In this document: positions 52,809 to 62,017 of the stretch, one piece after another | Numbering within the stretch: position 1 is the stretch's first letter | How the letters are laid out: the number at the start of each line of letters is the position of its first letter | NCBI GenBank assembly: GCA_027486405.1 | Contig: JAIXPD010000060.1 | Span: 31,015 to 95,014, forward strand | Length of the DNA stretch: 64,000 bases | Direction: 5' to 3' | Source: Azospirillum sp. | Lineage (GTDB): Bacteria > Pseudomonadota > Alphaproteobacteria > Azospirillales > Azospirillaceae | Notes under the pieces: model-generated | Told to the model about the DNA's origin: nothing | What the model saw: only the letters and a program-made list of their open reading frames with translations | The model's database searches: none | Made by a program: the position numbers and the translations under genes

Positions 52809-54209
52809 ATGTCTGGGAACACGCAGCCTGAATTGAGCAAAAGCCTGACCGGGCTTCATCTGTGGGGGATCGCGGTCGGTTTGGTCATCTCCGGGGAGTA
52901 TTTCGGCTGGAGCTATGGCTGGGCGGCGGCGGGGACCTTGGGTTTCCTTGTCACCACCATCCTGATCGCGGCGATGTACACCACCTTCATTTTCAGCTTC
53001 ACCGAGCTGACGACCGCCATCCCGCACGCCGGGGGGCCGTTCGCCTACAGCTACCGCGCCTTCGGGCCAACCGGCGGCTTCGTTGCCGGTTTCGCGACGC
53101 TGATCGAGTTCGTCTTCGCTCCGCCCGCCATCGCGCTGGCCATCGGGGCCTATCTGAACGTGCAGTACCCGGCGCTGGACCCGAAGGTGGCGGCGGTCAG
53201 CGCCTATGTCATTTTCATGGGGCTGAACATCGCGGGCGTGTCCATCGCCGCAACCTTTGAGCTGTTCGTCACCGTTCTGGCGATCATCGAATTGCTGGTG
53301 TTCATGGGCGTGGTGACGCCGGGCTTCTCGTGGGCCAACTTCACGGCGAACGGCTGGTCGGGCGAAAACACCTTCACCATCGGCAGCATCGGCGGCATCC
53401 TGGCGGCGATCCCGTTCGCCATCTGGTTCTTCCTGGCGATCGAAGGGGCGGCGATGGCGGCGGAGGAAACCAAGGATCCCAGCCGCACCGTGCCGCGCGC
53501 CTACATCTGCGGCATCCTGACCCTGGTCTTCCTGGCCTTCGGGACCATGATTTTCGCGGGCGGCGTCGGCGACTGGAAAGCGCTGTCGAACATCAACGAC
53601 CCGCTGCCCCAGGCGATGAAGGCGGTGGTCGGTGAATCGAGCGGCTGGCTGCACATGCTGGTGTGGATCGGGTTGTTTGGTCTGGTCGCGTCGTTCCACG
53701 GCATCATCATGGGCTATTCGCGCCAAATCTTCGCCCTGTCGCGCGCCGGGTTCCTGCCGCCGGTGTTCGCCACCGTCCATCCCACCCGTAAGACGCCGCA
53801 TTGGGCCATCCTGGCCGGTGGCGTGGTGGGCATCGCCGCCATCTTCTCCGACGAGCTGGTGCAGATCGGTGGCCTGCCGCTGACCGCCAACATCGTCACC
53901 ATGTCGGTGTTCGGGGCCATCGTGATGTACATCATGAGCATGGCCGCCCTGTTCAAGCTGCGCGCCACCGAACCCAACCTGGCCCGCCCGTTCCGCGCCC
54001 CCTTCTACCCGGTGTTCCCGGCCATCTCGCTGGCCTTGGCGGTGCTGGCGTTGGGCACGATGATTTACTTCAACTTTCTGGTGTTCGGCCTGTTCGTGGC
54101 GCTGTTCGCGCTGGGCTATCTGTTCTACCGCTTCTTCGCCGATCTGAAGCAGGATGGCGACCCGCTGTTGAACGTCGCCCTGGCCGAAGCGCGGTCGATG
54201 ACCGACTGA
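52809..54209 (+). CDS. eat: Ethanolamine permease (APC family)
   Basis: Inner-membrane importer of 466 residues with about twelve hydrophobic segments. The N-terminal GLVISGEYFGWSYGWAAAG is diagnostic of the ethanolamine permease branch of the amino-acid/polyamine/organocation family, and AIEGAAMAAEETKDPSRTVPR near 220 is a second conserved loop. It starts 36 bp after eutC and ends before a strong terminator, so eutB-eutC-eat form one operon. Confidence 0.9.
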   Translation: MSGNTQPELSKSLTGLHLWGIAVGLVISGEYFGWSYGWAAAGTLGFLVTTILIAAMYTTFIFSFTELTTAIPHAGGPFAYSYRAFGPTGGFVAGFATLIEFVFAPPAIALAIGAYLNVQYPALDPKVAAVSAYVIFMGLNIAGVSIAATFELFVTVLAIIELLVFMGVVTPGFSWANFTANGWSGENTFTIGSIGGILAAIPFAIWFFLAIEGAAMAAEETKDPSRTVPRAYICGILTLVFLAFGTMIFAGGVGDWKALSNINDPLPQAMKAVVGESSGWLHMLVWIGLFGLVASFHGIIMGYSRQIFALSRAGFLPPVFATVHPTRKTPHWAILAGGVVGIAAIFSDELVQIGGLPLTANIVTMSVFGAIVMYIMSMAALFKLRATEPNLARPFRAPFYPVFPAISLALAVLALGTMIYFNFLVFGLFVALFALGYLFYRFFADLKQDGDPLLNVALAEARSMTD

Positions 54210-54289
54210 CCGGTTGACGGACCGGCTGAAGGGGCCTGACGCCAGTTCCATCCCGCAAGCCGCCTGACACGCGGCGAGGCGTCACGCCG

Positions 54290-54323
54290 AAGGCCGCCGT
54301 CGTTCCCCGACGGCGGCCTTTGC
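54290..54323 (+). terminator. Terminator of the eut operon
   Basis: Perfect 13-bp stem AAGGCCGCCGTCG (54290-54302) / CGACGGCGGCCTT (54308-54320) with a 5-nt loop and TTTGCCGTTT after it. Confidence 0.8.
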
Positions 54324-54459
54324 CGTTTGCGTGATCCTTCGTTATAAAAACATCAGACTATCGTTCAATTGAGGGTGCGAACGATTTTTGCGACCCTGAG
54401 ACCCTCATCCGGCACGGTGTTTGCTGCGTTGCGGCAAACCGGCTGTGGAAGGCTCTGTC

Positions 54460-55515
54460 ATGACGACTCACGGCACGCATTTTGGGCAAACCGCCGCCGT
54501 TCGCCCAAACGCAGGGCAGACGCGGCACAACATCCTTGCCGCCGCCGCGTCGGGCGTGGCTCCCTTCATCGCCCGGCAGGGCGGGCGACCCGACCGCGTG
54601 TTTCACCGCGTGGGGGTGGAGGAACGCGCGCTCGACGAACCGACCCTGGCGCTCGACCTCACCGCCTATGTGGCGATGATGGAGGTGGCGGCACAGGACA
54701 CCGGCAACGACAATTTCGGTCTGCTGTTCGGCCGCCAGTTCCAACCGGAGATGCTGGGACTGATCGGGCGCATCGCGCTGGCCGCCCCGACCCTGGGATC
54801 GTCGCTGGAGCATCTGGCCCGGCTGTTTCCCTTTCACCAGCAGGCCACCGAAACGCGCTTCGTCCGCGATCATGGCCTGTTGCGGTTGGAATACCGCATC
54901 CTCGACGGTCGCATTGTCGAGCGGCGGCAGGACGCCGAATTGACGATGGGTATGTTCGCCAACGTCGTGCGCGCCTGCCTCGGCCCGTCCTGGATGCCGG
55001 AGGAGGTGCATTTTGAACACCCCAAGCCGGAGCACTGGCGCCAGCACGAGGCGCTGTTCGACGCCCCCGCCCATTTCGGCCAACGCACCAACGCCCTGAT
55101 CCTGCGCGACCGCGACCTGGACCGGCGGATGCCCGGCGGCGAGATGGCGCGCTTGACGGCCTTGTGCGGGACCCTGGTCGACATCGCGCGCGACACCGGC
55201 GAACCGGCGCTGCTGGACCGCGTGACGGCGGAAATCCGCGCGCGCCTGCCCGATGGCTATCCCTATGTCGAGGACATCGCCGACCGGCTGGGCGTGGCCC
55301 GCTGGACCCTGCAACGCCGCCTTGCCGACGAAGGCTTGAGCTTTTCCGATCTGGTCGAGCGGGTGCGGCGCGATCTGGCGGCGGTCTACATCCGCCAACG
55401 TCACGTTCCCATCGCCGACATCGGTGCGTTGCTGGGTTATTCGGAAGTCAGCGCCTTCAGCCGCGCGTTCCGCCGCTGGTTCGGCGTGTCACCGCTGCGG
55501 ATGCGGGCGCAGTGA
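54460..55515 (+). CDS. AraC-family regulator, likely of ethanolamine genes
   Basis: Protein of 351 residues with an N-terminal arabinose-binding-like (OruR/ArgR-type) domain (about 30-215) and a C-terminal AraC DNA-binding domain (about 255-350: VEDIADRLGVARWTLQRRL, then IADIGALLGYSEVSAFSRAF). ATG 54460 has GGAAGG at seven bases. It lies downstream of eutB-eutC-eat, in its own transcription unit after the terminator, and is the obvious candidate to sense ethanolamine. Confidence 0.85.
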   Translation: MTTHGTHFGQTAAVRPNAGQTRHNILAAAASGVAPFIARQGGRPDRVFHRVGVEERALDEPTLALDLTAYVAMMEVAAQDTGNDNFGLLFGRQFQPEMLGLIGRIALAAPTLGSSLEHLARLFPFHQQATETRFVRDHGLLRLEYRILDGRIVERRQDAELTMGMFANVVRACLGPSWMPEEVHFEHPKPEHWRQHEALFDAPAHFGQRTNALILRDRDLDRRMPGGEMARLTALCGTLVDIARDTGEPALLDRVTAEIRARLPDGYPYVEDIADRLGVARWTLQRRLADEGLSFSDLVERVRRDLAAVYIRQRHVPIADIGALLGYSEVSAFSRAFRRWFGVSPLRMRAQ

Positions 55516-55522
55516 CGGGGAT

Positions 55523-55556
55523 GGGCGTCACGCTGGCTGTGGCGTGACGCCCGGTT
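55523..55556. terminator. Bidirectional terminator between AraC and RTX3 genes
   Basis: Perfect 11-bp stem GGGCGTCACGC/GCGTGACGCCC with an 8-nt loop, followed by GGTTT, between the convergent stops at 55515 and 55560. Confidence 0.65.
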
Positions 55557-55559
55557 TGA

Positions 55560-57641
55560 TCACGCGATCACCACGCTTGTGCTGCTGCGCAGGCTTGTCG
55601 CGTCGATCCCAACAAAAGTCAGGGTGTTGCCGCTGCCAAAATCCAGAACCGCGTTCCCGGCCGCGTTGTTGGAGAGTTTGGATGAGAGAACATCCGACAC
55701 ACTCAAGCCGCTGATGGCCGTGCCGATAAGGTTGACGGTGTCGGTGCCGATCTGGAAGTCCATCACCATGTCCGTACCATCGGACGCCGTATCAAACAGC
55801 AAGACATCGGCCCCATCGCCGCCGGTCAAGGTGTCGTTGCCAAACCCGCATATCAACCAATCGGCCCCGGCTTCGCCCAGCATCTGATCGTCACCCAAGC
55901 CGCCGAACAGAGTGTCGTTTCCGGCTCCGCCCAGAAGCGAGTCGTTCTCCCAACCGGAACGCAGTGCATCGTTGCCATCACCGCCAGACAGCGTGTCAAC
56001 GCCATAACCGGCATACAACTCATCCCCCCCCGCACCGCCATCCAGCCAATCATCGCCTTCCGCACCGCGCAGCACGTCGCCGCCATCGCCGCCGAGCAGT
56101 GTGTCGTTGCCAAGCTCACCCAGGATGGAATCTCCGCCCTCACCACCGATCAGGCTGTCGTTGCCGTCACCGCCAAAAACTTGGTCATTTCCGGCTTCAC
56201 CATTGACCGTGTCATTGCCTTCAGCGCCGCCGACAAAGTCGTCTCCGTCACCACCCATGACGCTGTCATTGCCAGCACTTCCGTCGATAATGTCTGTGGC
56301 ACCGCCGCCGGTCAGCGTGTCATTGCCATCACCACCGGAAATGACATCGTTGTCGTCCCCGCCACTGGCCCAATCATGTCCAGCGCCAGCCCACAACGAA
56401 TCCAGACCGGCACCGGAAAAAATTGTGTCGTCGCCATCACCAGCCTCCACGCTGTCATCCCCCAGACCCACTATGATGCTGTCATTCCCCTCCCCCGCCG
56501 AAATTGTATCGTTTCCAGCATACGCGTTGATTGTGTCAGCCTGGATTGTCCCCTGAAGATATTCTTGGTTATCGGTGCCTTCCATGGTTGCTGCTGTTGA
56601 AAAGCTGTAAACGCTATATTCGAATCGAATGTATTCGACGCCATAGATATAGTCCGAAATATAGTCTCGAATTCCGCTTCCTAATTTTAAATAACTGATG
56701 CGGAACCCGCTGTCGATCATATCCACACTTTTTATCTCACTCGCGTAACCGTATCCGATACCATAATAGAGTGTGTCTGATCCAGAGCCGCCAAAAATGG
56801 TGTCAGATCCACCCATCACGCCGTTCGTTAAACGTCCAGTTTGCCACTCTTTCGTGGAAACGATTGAATCGTTTCCGGATCCCCCCATGATGCTGTCGTT
56901 CCCATTGGCATCGATGGTGTCGTTTCCGTCACCACCCAGCATCATGTTGTATCCGCTAGCTCCAAGGAGACGGTCGTCACCGGAGCCGCCGGACAGCGTG
57001 TTTTTGCCATGTCCCACGTTCTTGACGAGGTCGTCGCCACCCAAGCCTTCCAGCAGTTGATTGGGGCCGGAACCAATCACCTGATCGCGTCCCTCACCAG
57101 AAACCTGGCCAAACGGGGTCCCTTCGGGCAGAGACCATCCGTCAACGGTGATCAAACCATCCCCGAACAGAAGAAATTCAGCATCCTTGATCCACAGGGT
57201 GCCGCCGGACCCAAGGGTCTGGGCCTTGATGTAGGAGCCAACGCGTTCAAAAACTTGGTTTGAAAAACTCAATGAGCCAATGTCAATGGTGTCTCGTCCA
57301 GCTCCTCCATCAATGACGGTGTTGATCGTGCCTGAATAATAATCAAATCCGCTCAAATTGCGTGATGGTCTGAAATAGACATAGTCATCGCCATCATCAC
57401 CCGACGCGTTGTCACCACCGGATATCCGCATGGTGTCATTTCCACTTCCGCCAAACAGAATGTCCGCATAGTCGCCTGACTGGCTGTCGGAACTGTCCAG
57501 CGAATCATCTCCGTTGGCTCCTTCCAGGCGATCATTTCCAGCGCCACCCGCCAAAATGTCGCTTCCATCCAGACCATAGATGGTGTCGTTTTGGTCGGTG
57601 CCGGTGAGAAAATCAGAGGTAGGGCTTCCGGTGATAATCAT
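55560..57641 (-). CDS. Large RTX calcium-binding repeat protein 3
   Basis: Protein of 693 residues. RTX repeats occur in three blocks (about 1-120, 190-290 and 355-640), separated by non-repeat stretches with aromatic residues such as YGVEYIRFEYSVY near 335. There is no signal peptide. The C-terminus (LTFVGIDATSLRSS) is like the serralysin-type terminal domain that carries the type I secretion signal. Its N-terminus begins directly with repeats, unlike RTX1 and RTX2, so it is a different subfamily. No enzymatic motif is visible. Confidence 0.82.
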   Translation of the reverse strand: MIITGSPTSDFLTGTDQNDTIYGLDGSDILAGGAGNDRLEGANGDDSLDSSDSQSGDYADILFGGSGNDTMRISGGDNASGDDGDDYVYFRPSRNLSGFDYYSGTINTVIDGGAGRDTIDIGSLSFSNQVFERVGSYIKAQTLGSGGTLWIKDAEFLLFGDGLITVDGWSLPEGTPFGQVSGEGRDQVIGSGPNQLLEGLGGDDLVKNVGHGKNTLSGGSGDDRLLGASGYNMMLGGDGNDTIDANGNDSIMGGSGNDSIVSTKEWQTGRLTNGVMGGSDTIFGGSGSDTLYYGIGYGYASEIKSVDMIDSGFRISYLKLGSGIRDYISDYIYGVEYIRFEYSVYSFSTAATMEGTDNQEYLQGTIQADTINAYAGNDTISAGEGNDSIIVGLGDDSVEAGDGDDTIFSGAGLDSLWAGAGHDWASGGDDNDVISGGDGNDTLTGGGATDIIDGSAGNDSVMGGDGDDFVGGAEGNDTVNGEAGNDQVFGGDGNDSLIGGEGGDSILGELGNDTLLGGDGGDVLRGAEGDDWLDGGAGGDELYAGYGVDTLSGGDGNDALRSGWENDSLLGGAGNDTLFGGLGDDQMLGEAGADWLICGFGNDTLTGGDGADVLLFDTASDGTDMVMDFQIGTDTVNLIGTAISGLSVSDVLSSKLSNNAAGNAVLDFGSGNTLTFVGIDATSLRSSTSVVIA

Positions 57642-57782
57642 TTTGAGGCTTTCTCAAAATTTTTTTCTTTCCATATTGTAGAACTTTTCAATAAGATTTT
57701 CTATCTGAAATCAATCATATGACATTTACGAGTCTTTAAAATTTTAATATTTCTGATACAATCGGCTATTAATTGTTTATGC

Positions 57783-58583
57783 CTAGAGCGGTTGCGTTTC
57801 CAAACGCCGCAACAACACACCGGTTTCCGCGTCGGCAGGGTAGAAGGCTTCCACCGCCAGTTCGGACAGGGTGATGTCCAGGGGCGTGCCGAACACAGTG
57901 GTGGTGCTGACAAAGGAGAGGATCCCGGCGTCGGTCCGCAGGCGCAGTGGGATCAGCACGCCGCCGTAATCCTCGCTGGGCCGTTGCGAGACGCCGGAAG
58001 GATAGCGTTTCAGTTCGGCGCTGAGGGCCGCCAGCGTGGGATCGGCGGTGGCGACCACCTGCTCGTCCAACCGGGCCAGCAGATGCGCGCGCCATTCGGC
58101 CAGATTGACGATGCGCGGGGCCAGTCCCAACGGGTGCAGGCTGACGCGCAACACATTGACCGGTGGGACCAGCAGCGAGGGATCAACCCCAGCCATCAGG
58201 CGCATCGTGGCGTCGTTGGCGGCCACAAGCTGCCAATGGCGATCCACCGCCAACGCCGGAAACGGTCCGTGGCCGGACAGCACGAGATCGACCGCCCGGC
58301 GTGCGGCCTTCAGCGCCGGATCGTCGAGCGGGCGTTCACGGTAGACGGCGGCGAACCCGGCGGCGGTCAGCAAGGCGTTGCGGTCGCGCAGCGGGATGTC
58401 CAGCCGTTCGGCCAAGCGCAACACCATCTCGCGCGATGGGCGCGCCCGCCCGGTTTCCAGAAAGCTGAGATGGCGGGTGGAGATCTCCGCCTCGCAGGCC
58501 AGATCCAGTTGGCTGAGGCGACGACGCTGCCGCCACGCCCGCAGGAGATCGCCCACCGATTGGGTCTCGTGAATCATCGTCAT
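57783..58583 (-). CDS. XRE-type regulator with MmyB-like ligand-binding domain
   Basis: Protein of 266 residues: an N-terminal XRE helix-turn-helix (about 10-65: LSQLDLACEAEISTRHLSFLE) and a C-terminal MmyB-like domain (about 95-260) starting PFPALAVDRHWQLVAAND, a fold that binds fatty acids or small lipophilic ligands in this family. It is divergent from the small membrane protein gene at 58720, 137 bp away, and probably controls it. Confidence 0.87.
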   Translation of the reverse strand: MTMIHETQSVGDLLRAWRQRRRLSQLDLACEAEISTRHLSFLETGRARPSREMVLRLAERLDIPLRDRNALLTAAGFAAVYRERPLDDPALKAARRAVDLVLSGHGPFPALAVDRHWQLVAANDATMRLMAGVDPSLLVPPVNVLRVSLHPLGLAPRIVNLAEWRAHLLARLDEQVVATADPTLAALSAELKRYPSGVSQRPSEDYGGVLIPLRLRTDAGILSFVSTTTVFGTPLDITLSELAVEAFYPADAETGVLLRRLETQPL

Positions 58584-58719
58584 GGCGGCAACGATAGCCT
58601 GAACTTTCCGCGTCGGCCATGACCTCCAAGGTAATCGGAACGGCGCGCCCGCCCGGTCATCCTCTGCCCCACGGCGGCGGTGGGCCGCCGATCCCGTTCA
58701 ACCCGCGAGAGGGCGCACC

Positions 58720-59151
58720 ATGTCCATGTTGATGACCGTTGTCACCCCATCCCCCTTCCTGCGCCGCGTTCTGCGGTTCGACGCGCTGTCCTGCCTGGCG
58801 TTGGGCCTGCCCTTGGTCATCGCGGCGGAGGAACTGGTCGGCCTGTTCGGCGCGCCCGCGCTGTTTTGGCAGGCGGTTGGCTGGTTGCTGCTGCCGGTGG
58901 CGGCGGTTCTGTGGGTGTTGGCCGGGCGCAGCGGCTGGTCACCGCTGATCGGCTGGGGCGTGGTGGCGCTGAACAGCCTGTGGGCGCTGGCCAGCGTCGG
59001 GCTGGTGTTGAGCGGCGCCGTGGCGCTCACTGGCCTGGGCGTTGCTCTGGTGCTTGGGCAGGCCGCCGCCGTCGCGGTGCTGGTGGAGTTGGAAATCATC
59101 GGCCTGCGCCGATCCTCCAGCGGGGCGACGGTTGGTCCGCGCGTGGCGTGA
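58720..59151 (+). CDS. Small hypothetical membrane protein
   Basis: Protein of 143 residues with four predicted membrane segments (about 20-40, 48-68, 75-100, 105-125) and short polar loops. I do not recognise a named family beyond small hypothetical membrane proteins of proteobacteria. It is divergent from the XRE regulator gene, which suggests regulated expression. Confidence 0.65.
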   Translation: MSMLMTVVTPSPFLRRVLRFDALSCLALGLPLVIAAEELVGLFGAPALFWQAVGWLLLPVAAVLWVLAGRSGWSPLIGWGVVALNSLWALASVGLVLSGAVALTGLGVALVLGQAAAVAVLVELEIIGLRRSSSGATVGPRVA

Positions 59152-59176
59152 CTGGTTGCCGAGTCCGGCGGTGCGC

Positions 59177-60610
59177 TCACACAATCGACAGCATCGCCGA
59201 CACCGGGGCTTGCAGGGAATCAGCAATCGCGCGCAGGCCGCGCGCGGTTTCGTCGCGGGTTCCTGGCATGCACAGGCCGATGCGGACGGCGTGCGGGGCG
59301 CTGGTGCGGCCGACGGCGAAGGCGTCGGCACCGATCACCACCACGCCGCGCCGCCGGGTTTCGGCGGCGAAATCCTCCCGCCGCCAGGGTTCGGGCAGGA
59401 CCAGCCACAGATGCTGCGCCGCCGGGTGGCCATAGACGGTTTCCGGCGGCAGGATGGAGCGGGCCAGATGCTGGCGGGCCAGATCCTCGGCGCGCTGGGC
59501 ACCGACGATGCGGTCGGCGGTTCCCTCCTGAATCCAGCGGCTCGCCACCTCGGCGGTCAGGGAGGGGGCGGAGTATTGCAGGGCGCGGATCGCCGCCTCC
59601 ACCCGTGGCCGCAGATCCGGCGGGGCGACGACGTAGCCGACGCGCAAGCCCGCCGACACGCTTTTCGACAGGCTGGTGACGTAGAGCGTGATGTCGGGCG
59701 CGATGGTCTGGATCGGGCGGGCGTCCGGAACCATGAAACCGAACACGTCATCCTCGATGATGATGACGCCGTAACGGCGGGCGATGGCGGCGATCTCCAC
59801 CCGGCGGTCGGCCCCCATCACCACCCCGGTCGGGTTGTGGATGGTCGGGACCAGATAAAGCGCCTTCGGCCCCAGCCGACGACAGGCGCTGTCGAACCCC
59901 TCCGGCGTCAGGCCCTGTTCGTCGATGTCCACGGCCTCCAGGTGGTAGCCCTGGTTGGCGGCCAGCGTCTTGGTGCCGATGTTGGTCAGGCGTTCCGTCA
60001 CCACGATGTCACCGGGGCGGGCGACGGCGGCCAGCGCGACGGCCATGGCGTTCTGCGCCCCGGTGGTCAGCAGCACCGAGTCCGCCGTGGCGTTGACCCG
60101 GTGCTGGCGCTGCAACCACGCCGCCCCGGCCTCGCGGTGGAACGGCAGCCCGGCGTGGGGGCCATAGCCGAGAAAGGCGGCGGTCTGGCCGCTGGCTCCG
60201 ATGGCGGTCAGCGTGTCGGCCAGGGCCTGCACCGCCAATTCATGGGCGGGGCGAATGGTCGTCATGTTGACGGTGTTGTCCCCCGGCGGCGGGACCGGTG
60301 GCGCGCCCGGCACATAGAAAGACCCGGTCAGCGGGACGGTTGGGGCCGCTGACAGGAGGGCAGGGCGTGGCGCTTGCACGAAGGTGCCGCGCCCAACCTC
60401 CCCACCGATCAAGCCGCGCCGTTCCGCCTCCGCATAGGCCCGCGTCACCGTGCCGACCGTCACCCCCAAACGAAAGGCGAGATCGCGGTGGGTCGGCAGG
60501 CGCGCGCCCACCGGCAGCGCGGCGCTGGCGATGTCGTCGGCCAGGGCATCGGCGATGATGCGGTAGAGCGGGCCGTCGCGGTCGGTCAGATCGGGGGTCC
60601 AATTTGTCAT
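59177..60610 (-). CDS. MocR/PdxR-type GntR regulator with aminotransferase domain
   Basis: Protein of 477 residues: an N-terminal GntR winged helix (about 15-80: LPTHRDLAFRLGVTVGTVTRAY) joined to a class I aminotransferase fold (about 110-470). The PLP-binding lysine is in SLSKSVSAGLRVGYV near residue 310. Such proteins usually sense pyridoxal phosphate or an amino-acid adduct and activate vitamin B6 or amine-metabolism genes. No pdx or gab gene is nearby; the divergent neighbour is a response-regulator gene 159 bp away. ATG 60610 gives the homologous N-terminus. Confidence 0.87.
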   Translation of the reverse strand: MTNWTPDLTDRDGPLYRIIADALADDIASAALPVGARLPTHRDLAFRLGVTVGTVTRAYAEAERRGLIGGEVGRGTFVQAPRPALLSAAPTVPLTGSFYVPGAPPVPPPGDNTVNMTTIRPAHELAVQALADTLTAIGASGQTAAFLGYGPHAGLPFHREAGAAWLQRQHRVNATADSVLLTTGAQNAMAVALAAVARPGDIVVTERLTNIGTKTLAANQGYHLEAVDIDEQGLTPEGFDSACRRLGPKALYLVPTIHNPTGVVMGADRRVEIAAIARRYGVIIIEDDVFGFMVPDARPIQTIAPDITLYVTSLSKSVSAGLRVGYVVAPPDLRPRVEAAIRALQYSAPSLTAEVASRWIQEGTADRIVGAQRAEDLARQHLARSILPPETVYGHPAAQHLWLVLPEPWRREDFAAETRRRGVVVIGADAFAVGRTSAPHAVRIGLCMPGTRDETARGLRAIADSLQAPVSAMLSIV

Positions 60611-60769
60611 GGGTACAATGATGGGCTTGTCCCCGCCCTTTGGCAAGGGTCACAACATTGTCACCATACAGAACAGGGTGCAACACGGACAATCCGCAAG
60701 ATGACGCGCGCGCGGGGAGCGGATAACCTGTCGCTCCAGCATCCAGCGTGGGGAACAGCGTGGGGAAGC

Positions 60770-61480
60770 ATGCACACCATCGCCGTTGTTGACGACGATC
60801 CCATCACCCGCGAAACCCTGAAATCCTATCTGGAAGGCGAAGGCTACCGCGTGGTGCTGGCGCGCGACGGCGACCAGCTTTCGGCGCTGCTGGCGCGTGG
60901 GCGGGTCGATCTGCTGCTGCTCGACATCCGCTTGCCCGGCAAGGATGGGCTGATGGTGACGCGGGAATTGCGGGCCAGTTCCAACATCGGAATCATCCTC
61001 ATCACCGGTCGGTCGGACCGGATGGACCGCATCATCGGGCTGGAACTGGGGGCCGACGATTACATCACCAAGCCGTTCGAACCCCGCGAAATCCTGGCCC
61101 GCACCCGCAGCCTGCTGCGCCGGGTGGCCCGTCCGGGGCAATCCGCCGCGACCGCACCCGCCAGCGGGCGGGTGAAGCGGTTCGATGGCTGGGAAGTGCA
61201 TCTGGACAAACGCCGCCTGCGCGACCCGGCGGGGGAGGATGTGCGCCTGACCTCGGCGGAATTCGACCTGATGGCGGCCTTTGTCGAAAATCCGGGTCGG
61301 GTGCTGTCGCGCGACGATCTGCTGGATTTGACTCTGCGCGGCGACAATGTGCCCTATGACCGGTCGATTGACCGGCTGGTCCGCCGCCTGCGCCGGGTGG
61401 TCGAACCCGATCCGGCGGACCCCACCCGGATCGTCACCGTGCACGGCATGGGGTACCTGTTTCAGGCGGTGGTGGAGTAG
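60770..61480 (+). CDS. OmpR-family response regulator, orphan
   Basis: Protein of 236 residues with a receiver domain (about 1-118: D8-D10 acidic pocket, phosphoryl acceptor D52 in LLLLDIRLPGKDG, K near 101 in ITKPFEP) and a winged-helix DNA-binding domain (about 135-230, RVLSRDDLLDLT and GMGYLF). No histidine kinase gene is next to it. It overlaps the convergent acetyltransferase gene by 19 bp at the 3' end. Confidence 0.9.
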   Translation: MHTIAVVDDDPITRETLKSYLEGEGYRVVLARDGDQLSALLARGRVDLLLLDIRLPGKDGLMVTRELRASSNIGIILITGRSDRMDRIIGLELGADDYITKPFEPREILARTRSLLRRVARPGQSAATAPASGRVKRFDGWEVHLDKRRLRDPAGEDVRLTSAEFDLMAAFVENPGRVLSRDDLLDLTLRGDNVPYDRSIDRLVRRLRRVVEPDPADPTRIVTVHGMGYLFQAVVE

Positions 61481-62013
61481 TCCGCCCGGTCCAGCCGGTG
61501 CAGGACATGGCGTTTCAACGGGTGGCCATCGGGCACGCGGGGGTGGTCGAAATCGTCGCGCGGATCGTGGCGCATGCCCAGCCGCTGCATCACCCGGCGT
61601 GAGCGGCTGTTGTCAGGGACGGTCAGGGCGACGATCTGCCGCAGCCCGTGATCCTCGAAGCCGTGACGCAGGGCCAGCCTTGCCGCTTCCGTCGCGTAGC
61701 CCTGGCCCCAATGGGCCGACGCCAAGCGCCAACCGATTTCGACGGCGGGCGCAAACGGCGCGTCGAAGCCAACCCGCAACAGACCGGCAAAGCCGATGAA
61801 GGGGCAAAGCCCGGGCAGCTCGATGGCCCAAAAGGTGAAACCATGCTCCTCCCGATGCCGCTCCAACCGCTCGATCACCGCCGCGCAGGCGACGCGGTCG
61901 GGCAGGGGCAGCAGATGGCGCATCACGGCGGGATCGGCGCTCATCGCGGCGAACGGCTCCAGATCCGACTCGCGCCAGGGGCGCAGCCGCAAACGGGAAC
62001 TGGTCAACGCCAT
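61462..62013 (-). CDS. GNAT acetyltransferase, RimJ/RimL-like
   Basis: Protein of 183 residues that transfers an acetyl group from acetyl-CoA to an amine. Features are the start TSSRLRLRPWRESDLEPFAAM, the beta-bulge region AVEIGWRLASAHWGQGYATEA with the acetyl-CoA loop, and NSRSRRVMQRLGM, all standard in the RimJ/RimL group. The substrate is unknown. Its 3' end overlaps the response-regulator gene. Confidence 0.87.
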   Translation of the reverse strand: MALTSSRLRLRPWRESDLEPFAAMSADPAVMRHLLPLPDRVACAAVIERLERHREEHGFTFWAIELPGLCPFIGFAGLLRVGFDAPFAPAVEIGWRLASAHWGQGYATEAARLALRHGFEDHGLRQIVALTVPDNSRSRRVMQRLGMRHDPRDDFDHPRVPDGHPLKRHVLHRLDRADYSTTA

Positions 62014-62017
62014 CGAC

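Noticed and set aside
50557..54209. Ethanolamine microcompartment locus
   Set aside because: Only eutB, eutC and a permease are present; no shell-protein or aldehyde-dehydrogenase genes accompany them.
55560..57641. CRISPR-like tandem repeats
   Set aside because: The DNA repetition in this and the other two RTX genes comes from in-frame Gly/Asp nonapeptide codons; there are no identical repeats with unique spacers.
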